DNA from: Styela clava
Lineage: Eukaryota; Chordata; Ascidiacea; Stolidobranchia; Styelidae
Length of the DNA stretch: 64,000 nucleotides
Assembly: GCF_964204865.1 (NCBI RefSeq)
Contig: NC_135252.1
Coordinates: 5,663,383 to 5,727,382, forward strand
Direction of reading: 5' to 3'
Every line of letters begins with the position of its first letter. Within the stretch, counting starts at the first letter, position 1. The position numbers and the translations under genes are program-made. A model generated the notes under the pieces. It had not been told where the DNA came from and did no database searches. It worked only from the letters and a program-made list of their open reading frames with translations. Below, piece after piece: positions 1 to 12,282 of this stretch.

Positions 1-2410
1 TGTAATATCCTGATACTTCGTCGTTGATTTTCCAATTTTGCATTCATTGTGTCTACTCTTCTATTTTCTAGTCTCGCAGAATTCAAAGCGATATTAGCTT
101 TACTTTGGACCTGGAAAAGTTTGCAATGTACTAATTTTTGATGTTTTTTGATATTCTAATCTTCATTTGATATCCCCATTTCCGAAAAGTGATTCTTTAA
201 AAGTTCAGATTGGCGTTTATGCATACAGTTCAACATACCACACGAGCCTACTTGCCTCTTTTATTCTCTTTTCATGTATACCAATTCTTTTTCCTAATAA
301 CTTGTTCATCCCACAGCAACGTTGCAATCTACCAACCCTTGTGTAAAGAGTGTTTACTATTCTATCTTGCTTGATCAAGGTTTCATTCATTGAATCAACA
401 GCTTTTTTAATGGTCGACAAATCTCCTGTCTCTCGAATATTCTAAAAAATGAAGTCCGTGTGATGGCGTATTGGGGATGATTGTTTTAGATATTTGTTTA
501 GAAATTTAAAACTTCAATATCTCTACCTGCCAAGAAGAATGCGTTGACTCAGTTCTATGTTCTGTATCGTCATTTTCATGTGTCCGCTCTCGTCCATTTG
601 GTCCAACCTGCCTCTTTATTGTAACGCTTCTAATTTTCAGATGTTTTGTGATATTTGATATTAGTTCGGCTGCAACATATCACCACGAATGTCACATTAT
701 TGGACACGAAATGTACAAATTGATCGTTATGTGGGATGTGGGCTCTATATGATTCGTTTTCTGTGTGCGATGACAACATCAAATTTGAAAATTGCTCACC
801 TTGTGGCGATGCCGCTTTCGCGTTAGTGGTCAGGTGAAGTCGTGGATACTACTTCATTTTGGCTTTCGTACCCATATATTTGAGCATCGCTCTCTTTTTT
901 TAACTGGTACTTTGTTCAAATAATTCACAGCTTATTTTTTATGTTCTCACCGTTTGTACGAGTTTGTTGGACAAGATATCTAAATTCCTCTCTCGTTGGT
1001 GAAGATGTCTGCGTTTCTTCTTCAATCGTATGCTTTTCCAAGTTTTTACTTACTTTCAACATGTTACCATCTTGCCGTGTAATGCCGTCAACTCTCTCTG
1101 TAATATTTTGCATTGTTTTATGAATTGAACATTTTCGTGCCTGGAAAACTAGATACATTTATCGAGTTATCTAATTGAAAAATTTTCGTGTCTGTACTAA
1201 GATTCATGCTCCGATCCTAATGGGTTTTGTGATGCTATAATTTAAATGCTACAAATTAAACTCACTTATGGTGGAACTCGTGATTGGCTCACGAGTCTGT
1301 AACTTGAGGTCCTGCACTAATCTTTCCAACGAAGCCATTCTGTCTTCAGACTTCGATTTCCATTTTTCAAAATTACTCATTTTTACTGTCATTTTTCGAA
1401 TTGTTGCTGTCATTTTACCAACTGTCCTCTGTAAATAATGTACTTGGCTGGCCGCGTAATTGGATACATCTGTATTTGATGTCTATAACAAAATAGTAAT
1501 GAAATCAATGTCCAACATAACATAACAGAATATAAATGTAGAGAAGTGTTATACAGTCAAACAGAAGTGTTTTTGCGAAGTGTTAGTCTTACATAGTATG
1601 GGGGAAAAGACGAATACGATGTACTTGATGAACACGAGTAACATTTTGCCCAACGCGGTCGTCGCTTCAATTTGGTCAGTTCTCGCCTCAGTGATGTCTA
1701 AATAAAAGTTTAAATAAAAAAAAGTCTAAATAAAAAAATCACAAGCCAAAACTATATATATATATATATATATATCGGAATACTAGAATTCATCACTTAA
1801 CCTATTGCTAATTATATTAGTATTTATGTCCAGTCCTATTCGTTTCATATTACCTCAGTATTCATTTGATTTGACGATATGCCGGTGTTATGAATTTGCC
1901 TTTTTCTAGCTCTTTGTAAGGCTTGGTAAAAGCTGTTTGCCGATCTTCCTAGTTTCCTCGGTTCATTTCCCTGAGAATACATTGAGTGAAAAATAAAGAC
2001 AAAATTCGACTTTGATAATTTCAAGTGGAATTTTTTGGTTTTCAGAATACTAATATACCATCCAAAATGTATAATATAATTGAATATTTATTAGATGAAA
2101 TAATAGTAAATGTATACTCAACAAAATTATCAAAGCCTTTTGAGAGGGCTATCCTGCTTTGTTTTTTTTTATATTTCGATATCTTTTGATTATATATGAA
2201 GTATCAAACTGACCTTAATACTAATTATACTGATACTAATTATATATATATAATAGGAACTGGTTCTACTAGTACCACTTTTTGCCTGTCGATGGTCTCC
2301 GACATGTCTACTTCATTCCCATCTAACCATGGTCTTTGCTTCACAGCTTCACAACGAAGTTGCTGATGCAATGTTATGAGTAAACATACAACCATGTGGA
2401 TGGCATTCAT
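1..2410 (-). CDS. Coiled-coil protein with possible signal peptide, 5' part of gene (partial, eight exons)
   Basis: I do not recognise the family. Exons, in order: 2410-2279, 1970-1854, 1697-1593, 1482-1266, 1148-929, 629-527, 441-about 244, and 110-1, which runs off the window. All joins keep an open frame; only the donor of the seventh exon (CTC|GTG at 244/243) and the GTGAAT donor at 928 are weak. The first exon starts at an ATG followed by a short hydrophobic stretch (MVVCLLITL), which could be a signal peptide. Exons 4, 5, 7 and 8 carry long charged heptad-like stretches such as MTATIRKMTVKMSNFEKW and TIKKAVDSMNETLIKQ, read here as parallel coiled coil. About 400 residues are visible. 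The C-terminal domain, which would decide the family (for example a fibrinogen-like or collagen-like end), lies outside the window, so naming it would be a guess. Confidence 0.55.
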
Positions 2411-5379
2411 CTTTCATGCATTAATAAAGCAGTATAGACATTAAAACGTAAAACTGCTGCTGTTAATAAAGGATCGATTTAAACGCATTCTTTTTTCAAT
2501 CAGGCTTTTACAAACAATTTTTTAATATTGCATTCAATTGACCTTGAACCAGCTTCTAAAATGTAGAATCAAGCCCAACCCCTATTATTCAATGCAAAGT
2601 TTGCCACCGTTACCAAGCTTCATATTTTCATTTTCAACATAAATAAATTAATGTTTATATCTAAATTCATTTCTGCAAACCAAATTTTCAATTATCGCCT
2701 ATGAACTTTATCTGCCGAAACTTCCAATACGTGTTATTTGGTGTGTACTTTATTTATATATATGATTTGGTCGTTGTCGAATTTGAAGATATTCTCAAGT
2801 GGATTCTTCGACATGAAATATTAGATGAACTTTCAATAATTGCTTTTCAAGCATCTATTGTTCATGTTGAAATTGCCAGTCTGAAAAGTCAGTGTCAGGC
2901 ATTGGAATGCTTCCTGGAATTTGATCTACAACAACCATCATCTGATGGATTGCTATAAACAATTTTACCTCCTACAAACCATAGTTAGTACTAGTTTAAA
3001 TTTAAATGTGGCTGAAAATTTCATAATAATTTGAAGCACTTCTATGTGGTCCTCGACAAACAAATACTTTTTATAGGGCCATAGGCACCACCATACGACA
3101 TCGGTTAGGATTTTATCTTTTAAATTAAAAATATATTCATCTTTTTTGAATAAAGAAAGTCAAATGCGCCTTTCAAAACATCTAACTGGGGTCCTGTAAT
3201 AAATGGACACACCGCGCAGTTGTTATCTTTACCTGGGATTGTCTGATGAAAAACTGGGCGAGGACTCGAATACCTAATTAGTATGACGAACCACATATAA
3301 GCCTACAGTGCTTTATATTCTATTTATATGTCATATCCAGTCGTCTAATTTGAATATGTTTTTGTATATAAATCATCATAACGTGATATTGAGAATGAAA
3401 TACTTCCTATCTAGACGATTCGTCTCCATCGTAGACTTACGCCACCTCGCTAAAATTCGTTTGATCATGGGGGAGACATTTTACATTTTCTTCTCAATTT
3501 CTCGTGTGGACCTACATTTGATTTTAGTACTCATTAGGTATTTTTAGTCTTGGTTTGTCTAAGGTATTGATGTTGGAAAGTTATCTTTTTTTTATTTATT
3601 TTATTAATATAAATAGTTAGTTAGGTGTATTTCAAACCATCCTGGTAAAGCAGCTACTTATTTTTGAAAGGAACATTATTTATCCTTTTCGGCATTGAGG
3701 TAACAAGGCTTGAGGCATAGGACAACGATCTGAAACCTTTACAAGTCCGTCCATTATTGAAAATTTAAATGAAAACAACGACGTGAATCTGAGTGCTTAC
3801 TCGGTAAGCGCGAGCCTGCGTTTTGCCAGCTTTCTGCGATTATATCTTTGTAAGAATGCAAATAATTCAACATATTCGATGACTATGACTGTTTGTAAAT
3901 AATAGCCTATGGTGATAAAACATTTTATTTAGTCCAACTTTACCAACACCTGTATATCATGATGCCCATCCTGAATATGTCAATAAAATATGTATCTATA
4001 TGGTTATTTTTACGAATATTCGAAGCTAATATATATACTCTCGTCTAACGCAATTCACAACACCCTTTGAAAAACATATCCATCTGTACCCGAAGAATGC
4101 TATTTTTCTACGACCGTGAATCATTGGTATCTTACTAATTACTGATGTTTTCAAGTGACACTGAGCCGCTAGCACGTTCGAAAACAATCCTTTCTTTATT
4201 GTGTCATTTCATTAATCATGCTTAGGTAAGGTGTCGAATGGAAACAAATTTCAAGTAGATGCTTTGAAATTTTGGACAATCATTCGTGCCGTGCATTTCT
4301 GGTTCCAATTACCGAATTTGGCCTTTATCACGAAAATCAGAATGCTCAAACGAATTTGATATTGAGTTGCATATGGCCGTGTCTTTTTGGTTGTAAATGT
4401 CCCATTCTTCCATTTCCGGTCTAAAAGTGCTTTTTAGCAGATTTTTATTCAGTGGACAGGATCCAACAGAATGCAAACATAACAATGAATGATATGTCTG
4501 ACATACGATTGATGTGGAAAATTGGACTGGTAATTTGGAGAATATTGCAATGCATGGCCCATATGTCGTTATACTTTGCCTAGCATGAGCCATAGCAGTT
4601 TACATTATAAACAAAATGTTTTTTTCGAAGTGGCCAATTATCAATAAGAATTATATGTGGCCCTGCATTTAGTCAGATTTCGAGTCTTCTGATGGACTTG
4701 AATTCTGTTGGTCGTTCAAAGTCACAATTTGTTTTTTTGATATCGTTAACTATGAATTCATGTTTTTATGGCTCCATCACAAGAAAATCTTGGATATGAC
4801 AAAAAATATACATCAGCAAAATAGTAGATGAATGGCCACTATTGACTGTGTTACAATAGTTTTGAGCTGAAGGATGACGCGTCATTTTTATTTTTCTAAC
4901 AATTGCAAAAGAGACTTCTGTTAATTTCAAACATTGTTGCAAATACTGTATATTATTCCTGCAAATGACGATCTCTATTTACAACAAAATTGATAACATA
5001 TTAAACTATAAAAATATATAAAATATTCTGTGAAATATATAAATTGATAAAAATATGCAAATACAAAGTTTTTATGAATAATAAGTGCTGCTTTACATAC
5101 AGTGAATAATTTAAAAAATGCATTAGCAGACAATACACGTTATTAAGTGCAAACACCCCAAAAAACATGTAACTGATTCATTTGAAAAGTATGCGCATTG
5201 GAAGTATTTAATGATGTGTTACACTCCTGTTTATGACAAAACATATGCTTCTTGACAATGACGGCATTGGTAATGTTGTTAGGGGTAACAAAGTCTTAAA
5301 ATTCCTGTGATCAATAGCGCAAGACGTTCCGTAAATATTTCCATCTGGTTAAAATTTCACTGCCTTTTGTTTTGTTATG
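2411..5379. other. Intergenic stretch, no gene supported
   Basis: About 3 kb between the coiled-coil gene and the 3' end of the next gene. It is AT-rich and holds short ORFs on both strands (the longest about 85-94 codons at 2701-2958 plus and 4309-4593 minus), but none has a recognisable domain or convincing flanking splice sites. The part next to 5380 presumably includes the 3' UTR of the downstream gene. I saw no clear inverted repeat here. Confidence 0.5.
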
Positions 5380-8300
5380 CTAATGTCTATCCATTGCTTC
5401 TCGTATCACGGGATTTCTATAATGTCTTGTTGATCTTGATTTTGTTTTAGGCGAGAATGTAAACTTCGGTCTTCTGTCTCCACCATTGCTGCTGCTACTA
5501 CTAGCGTTGCTGTGAGTACCAAGTGAGTTTTGCGAACTGGATTTTATTTGAGGTCTAATAATGTCGTCATCTCTTAATCTCCATTTTCTGTTTGTGGGAT
5601 CTGTACGATTCCCTGTTGGAGGACTTGGGTTTCTTAGCCCATTTGCGCCAGATTTCGGACGCCTCTTCAATCCTGTGTCAACTTTTTTTCGGCTTGCCAG
5701 AATGCTCTCTATCCTTCTTTTGGCCAAATTCGAAATTAGGTCATTATCTGAATGGTTGTGAGGCGGTAGTCTTGGCTGGTTATTTTTACGTGATTTTTTC
5801 AACTTTTTACCGTTTTTCTTTGAGGAACCATTTGTCACAGGCGTCGTTGAGCGAACCCATTTATCATAGGCGACACGGTCATCAGTTACAACAGATCTTT
5901 GGCCTTCTTGAATACCTTTTTGGGAATTTTGTTCCTTGTTTTTGGATTTGCTACTTTCTCCCACCCCAAGGAAACTCTTAAACAAGCTCCCCGTTTTTTC
6001 AAAAAATCCTTGTGAATGCGGAGGCTTCTCATCGACGTTTTGTCTTGGCGGAGTCGCTGATCTCGGGCGGGTATTTGATTCTACCACAGGATTGCTGAAA
6101 GACACCGTTATTGTGTTGGCCGATTTTGGTCGCGGTTTGCGAGGTTTTGATTTTTCCACAACGTCTGGACTTGCCGATGAGCTACGTAACTCAGAAAATG
6201 TTGATCCGATCGATTGCTTTTGTTCCATGGCTGGTGCTGAAAGACACAATAAAATTTTTGTGTTTATGTGCCAACTACTGAATGGTTCTATTTGTACGTA
6301 TACAAAAGTCTCTACTTACCGGTTCTCGGTCGTTCTTTTCGTTTCTTCACTTTTAGTTCAGCGTGTTTTTTGACGAATGCGGCTGAATTCGCTTCCGTAG
6401 TTTCTTTTCTTCGCCGAAGTAAAATTTCCCTAAATCAAGAGATTTCAATTAAACTTTGCATTTTATGTTGTGGGCATACAATTATACAATGTAAGTAAAT
6501 GTAAAGTAGGTCCCGAACTGCACCAGAGCCGCGGATTCTATTTTATGATGTTAATTTTTGTTTTATTTGACACTTTGCAACCTAACGTTGGCAAAAAAGA
6601 GATTACTATTGAGAATCTAAGACGACATTTTGTAAAACTCATTAGTGTCAAGTTATTGTGTTCAAGAATTCATGTGGACCTTCTAATCATATTTTATCAC
6701 ACGCATAAATCAACGCCATAAACGATATAGACGGCGTTGAGCATCACAACATTTCAATGTAGCGATGAACTCTTGCCGCTTGCCTGTCTTTGGCTTTCTT
6801 CCACACTTCGTATTGCTTAAGGGCTCTTTCATGCTTTTCTTCAATATCATTTTGCTCGTCAATGAGTCGAGATGTTTTCTTACGTTGTTTCCTTAGTTCG
6901 TTTTGCTTCCTAGCGCGAAGTTGAGCATCTTTTCGTCTCAGCCAGGCCTGAATCGCAGGGTTGTCCGTGTTCTTCAATTGATGATCTGAACCCTGAAAAA
7001 TTATTGTTTGTAGGGAATTGATATTTTTAAATAATAGAGAGCTGACGCCATTTGAAAGAGAATTATATGAATTAATATATTCGGTAGAAATTGAGTATAG
7101 TTGAAAAAATATGCAAGTTCTAGTATGTCTACTTCAAGCTTCAAGTATGTCTACTAACTAACAGGGACGTCGAAATTTTGGACTTTTCTGTGTACATGGC
7201 GAGTGAATAAAATATGTTCATATGACATTATACATGACTACAAAACAAATAGCGCCTTCTAAGTATATTATGTGACATTATATCAATTATTTATATTTAT
7301 ATTCTACCTTACTGGCAACCAGAAATTCACCTCGTCTAATCAACAAATGTCACTTTAATTCAGGGTATTTTAAAGTGCCAACTCACTGGATATTTTGGTT
7401 TATCTGTTGATGGTTCAGAATTCCATGAACATTTTATTGGTCCTGATCCTGGTCGGATTCTAGGATAAGAATTGGTTGAATTGGACGTTCTATTCAAAGA
7501 GGACGGCGCGCTCTCCCTCGATGACGACCTTCCCATGCTTTCATCTCTTCGATCATTTATGACACCCTTTGTTTTCTTTTTCTTTTTAGTCAACTTTGGT
7601 GACGAACCTGGACTCCTTCTTTCAGATGGCAAACGAGCATGAATTCTTCTCGTACTTTTGGGCGGAGTACTCCAAGCTGGGCCACGATGAACTGGTGCGT
7701 GGGTAAGAATGACTCTATTAGTCTGCGAATAATCTTCAGATCGATTTCTTTTTCTGCCATCCATCGCCAGCAAATAGGATAGATAGTAGTAAGGAAACGC
7801 ATGTCCAGGTATATTATGGTCTTTGTAGAAGTTGTAGTCATCTCGTGATTGTTTTGTATGTCGCTCGCTTTGTGGCCTGTCTCCCCGCCTACCTAAAAAC
7901 GAGTTGTTGTCATTAACTGAAGAAGGATGTTTTGTGTTGTATAATCCAGGAGCAATCGCGATCCGCACAGACTTATCTTTTTTCTTCTTTCTGTCGATTT
8001 TCTTTTCCATGTCTTCTGTGAAGAGAACTCTTTCCAGTTTTGGTTTTTCTTCCATGAAATAGTGTTTTTCTCTATCTTTACTGCTCGTGGATGATGATTT
8101 TGAACGAGACTTTTTATCTTTTTTCTTCTTAGATTTTTTATTGTCACTACTACTTTTATTTGATGACACACTTGCGGAAGAATCACTTCGTGCTCTTTGT
8201 GATTTTTTAGCAGTTGTGGGGCGTTCTTTTCTGGAATTATCTTTTTTAAATATAGAATGGAATTTTGAACTATGTGAGGAACTTTTAGATGAGCTACGAC

Positions 8301-11300
8301 TTCGCGAACGAGAGGCTTTACTGGAATTTTTCGACGATGACTTTTTAGGTTGTTTCTTTTCTGTGCTGCTGGCACGAGATGTTCTGCTCGTACTTCTAGA
8401 GGGCGATCTAGTGCTACTTCGACTCGAAAGTGAACTTTTTCTGGATCCAGTATCAGCAGAGCTACTTCGGCGTCTTCGTGCATTTTTAGTTTTCTTTCCA
8501 CTTCGACCACGTAGCAGATCGGCTAAACTTGTCTTCTCACCGGATTTTGACGAAGATCTACCCACTCCCTTTTCGAAAGAAACGGAACGTTTTTTGTTAT
8601 CTTTCTTGGGATTCACTTTGTTTCTCTCTCTTCCGCGACGTGCTGTTGTATTCAAACCGCCCATTTCTCTTGACAAGTTATGGAGTCTACCGTCTAAATA
8701 AACCTGTAAAATTATTTTTAAGTTAAAGTTCGTGGATGTTCAGTAAAACATTACTTAAAAAGCTCTAACTCTTTTCGAAGACTTTTGGAATAGTAATAAA
8801 ATGTGACTCAGAAAATTATACAGTCACTTTGTAAATTTTATATTACTACTTACCGTACGTTCTATAGGTATTGAAGATGTCAAAAATTTAATTTCAACAT
8901 TGAGATTAGTTACTTACCCAAGTGACGTTCTTTTCTCTAAATTTCTTGATTTGCTTTGGTGACAAAGGTCTTGGTTCTCTTTCGTATTCTCTGAATTGCG
9001 CACCTGCTTTTCGTAGTTCTACTTCAAGGTGTTTTTGCAAATACTCTTGGGCAAGAAGACTGTTAAGCTTCTTTTTGTGATGATCTATCAGGCGACGTAA
9101 TGATTTTTCTCCTACAACAACAAAAATGCAATGTATTGAACATGACTGATCAAACAAAATCGATAACCTATATTGCAGTGGTTTCAACCAGTATTTCGAT
9201 AGTATTGTCCAGGTGTTTCGCGAATTTACATTCAAATCCGCGTGTGTGTATTATTATTATTATATGCAGGCTACATTGTTTAAATTTAATCAAACACTTT
9301 TTAGGTTTGTTATTATCAAATTTGCTACACCTTAAGATCATTTTGTTTTACTGGTATTAGTTTATATATATAAATATATATGTTTATAGTTCGCAATTCT
9401 TCTTACGGCCTTACAACAATGGATCATTAGGAAATATATTTTAAAAAAAACGAAAGATAAATACAAAATTAGAGGTTTTTGTATGAGGCAAATAAACTAT
9501 TGTACAGAGGTTCCTCGAGCCTCTGAAATATCTTTGGTGTGCCGTTCCACCAAAATTGTTCCATTGATCTATTGTAATACTGCTCATGCTCAGTGTATGA
9601 ATAAGTTAGTGAAATTTAGAAGACGATTTACAACACGTACACAGAAGAAAACAGTTATCACCAGAGTTGTTTCAAGCTTGAATGAACATTTTTGATAGTA
9701 AGTTCTAGAATTCTACTTGGGGAGTTATCCTACTCTCCTAGAAGTAAATCAACGTACCTCCTCTAATATCTTCAGTATATGGCCATGGAAATCCTTGCTC
9801 TATTGGTCCTTTGATGTATGGATTTTGTACTGGTAATGGCGAAGATTTTTCGGTCAGTAATCTTTGAACTGATTTCGGTTTTTCTTCTGAGAATGTATTC
9901 AATTTATAAAATAAGTATTACTGAGGTCATTTTTAAAAATAACAAAATGATAATGTCGAAAAAAATTCAAAACTATCTATAAAATACACAGTAAAATGTG
10001 CTACCTACCTTTTTTATGTTTAGAGTGTTGTCGTTGCCTGGGATATGCCGAAGTTGGTCGTTTTCCCTGCCTGCTTGGCGGCCTGTCTTCAGCTGCCGAT
10101 TCTGTATCTGATGATGGACTCGATGCAGATGTAGTCAATGTATCTCGGGTTTCACTTCCAGTCGAAGTGATAGTTCGTTGAATTTTGGAAACCTGCTCTG
10201 GTTTTGATTCGTTTTGAGTTCTATTTAACTCGTATAAATTGGATTGTTCTGAAAGTGCGATTAAAACTTTTGGAGATTCGTTTTTAACAGAGACAACGCT
10301 GCTTTTACTGGTAGAACTAGATGATCCCTTTCGCAGTCTTTTGTGCTGCGGTTTTCTTTTTTTGTTTTCTTCGTCTGAACTTGAGGTATTATCACTACCA
10401 CTTCTATTGTTGGGCTTTGACAAAACCCTTTCAACGTTTTCTGGTTCTGGTTCAAAGTCTCTGCGCAATTTCGCACTTCTTGGTCGAAATCGTCTATTCG
10501 CTTGTTGTTCACGAAATTTTCGCAGTAATTCGTCGTCTGTCGACGATGAAAATTTGCCGTCTTTTGGGGAAGCAACCTCTAAGTCTGTCGTGATTTTTTC
10601 ACTCGATGAATCGCTCAGGATGCTTTGCAATAATCCTTGCTCTGATTCAGTTGTTATGGAAGAATCTTCATTATAAGACTGCTTTGAATGAGATGATCCT
10701 ACAGAAAAAAAATATTTCGGACTATAGAATGGACTGTACTGCTCGTCAACATTTCAGGTTGTTTATGACGACATAGATCTTGAAGGCAAATCTTGCACTT
10801 ATTGATTCGTCGTGTTTGTGGGAAAGTAGGCAAAGACATTATAGTAAACTGAGCCAAGAGCTCGAAAGAGGTTTACGGAATCGTGAAATATGACTGATCT
10901 TGGTAATATAATTAGGCCTATTTTGATTAACAATATTCCATTTTTTTGAACACTCTAATGCAACAAATTTATGCAACAACAAGAACACTGCTATATATAG
11001 AGTCAGATGTTTAACCAAACGATAACAAAAGTTGTATTTGTAAGCGTATAGTGATATTTAATAAAAATAATACGTAAGCCATAATAAGTTATATGGCGAT
11101 TGCTATGTTTGGAATTAATTAATTACTTTTCCTACAAGAATACGATGCCACTTTCTTGTTTTGATGAATTGAATTCAATAATTAAATTAAAACAAATCTA
11201 TGCTGCAATGTTTACCCGAATATGACGAATTCCCTTTGGTATCTTTTAATACCTCCTGTTGATCCCCGTTTACTTTGATTTCGCTTGTGTAGGTTGATGT

Positions 11301-12282
11301 AGTTGACGATTTGGATGACGTTTCTGTGTTGAAGAAACGTGGGTTAGAACTTAGCTTGTGAGTGGAAATGGGCCGATACAAATCAATCCCTAAAATACTC
11401 CCCGCTATTTCGCTATTTTGATACCATCCCAGAATGCCTTACAAAGTTTTACGCAGTTAATAGGACTGAATTTTTAGTTGCGATTTCGAAACGTAACTAT
11501 TGACACCCTTCCATTTAAATTAAGATTTGATCCCTCAAATACACCAACGATATTGTGATAGTTGTCCTTGTATTTTTCTCACCTTTATTATTGGGATCAA
11601 GATTTCTCAATATATCTGGAGTGTTTTCTGTGTCTTTTATTGTTGAGCTGGACCTCAAAGACGAGGATTCTGAAGAAGACAGCAGCTGATCGTCTGTCAG
11701 GAAAATTCAGAGGTTATAAATTAATTCAATAACGGAATTACTAATTTTCGGCGGAATCAAAATTCTGAATAAGAATAAATCGCGAAGAACGTGCCGATGT
11801 ATGATAATATTTCAAGCTCTCCATTGAAATAACCGTTTATTTTACTACAATATGAATATGAGTCAATATATTGCACAGTATTTTTTTCAATACATCGCAT
11901 AATATTTCCATCAGAATATGTGCTCTTCCATATGACCACATTGTCACTTTGCCACATATTGGTGTCGTCAGCTCAAATTTTATGCTCAGCACCTTATACC
12001 CCTACAGCAATGAAAAACATGTTAAACTCCTACCCATATACTCCATCTCTGAGGCCTGCTGTGGAATATATTAAGGAGGTAAAAATTCAATCAAAATAAT
12101 AATTATTTACCCAAATCCGAATGTGATAACGATTTTACAACTTCCCGTTCACTTCTATATGAAGATGACGAATTTGACGACGACAAGTATTTGTTGGGGG
12201 TATTCGAGTGTACAACCCGAATTTCTTCGTCCTCATCACTGGAACTGCTAGAAAGACTCGGTCTGATCTCCTCCGAATTCAT
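5380..12282 (-). CDS. Basic Ser-rich coiled-coil protein with a weak CCDC181/MAP9-like segment, 1332 aa
   Basis: Ten exons: 12282-12111, 11693-11583, 11389-11216, 10698-10009, 9886-9758, 9111-8918, 8703-7387, 6992-6748, 6429-6320, 6236-5380. Phases close throughout and the sum is a whole number of codons ending in TAG. The start is the ATG at 12282 inside an acidic Ser-rich opening (MNSEEIRPSLSSSSSDEDEE). The 1317-bp seventh exon is an extreme Ser/Lys/Arg-rich low-complexity region. Exon 6 holds a charged helix and the segment REPRPLSPKQIKKFREKN; exon 5 holds NPYIKGPIEQGFPWPYTED, the least repetitive part and a good homology probe. Exon 8 carries AIQAWLRRKDAQLRARKQ followed by a long Arg/Lys/Glu coiled coil, resembling the repeated xxxxWLxxK helices of the microtubule-associated proteins CCDC181 and MAP9. 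A cytoskeletal or ciliary role is inference from that short resemblance only. Confidence 0.7.

Noticed and set aside
1753-1777. TA dinucleotide run, also near 19084 and 23359
   Set aside because: Ordinary AT microsatellites without a larger structure.
2701-2958. 85-codon plus ORF
   Set aside because: Protein-like in places but no domain, no splice signals and no neighbour support.
4309-4593. 94-codon minus ORF
   Set aside because: No recognisable motif and no exon partners; composition looks random.
5561-6373. Overlapping plus-strand ORFs of 66-145 codons
   Set aside because: Antisense shadows of the last two exons of the coiled-coil gene.
7893-8510. 205-codon minus ORF in another frame
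   Set aside because: Alternative frame of the same low-complexity exon; the phases of neighbouring exons select the other frame.
8087-8701. 204-codon plus-strand ORF
   Set aside because: It is the exact antisense of the Ser/Lys-rich exon 7 of the coiled-coil gene; the minus frame has matching splice sites and phases, the plus frame has none.
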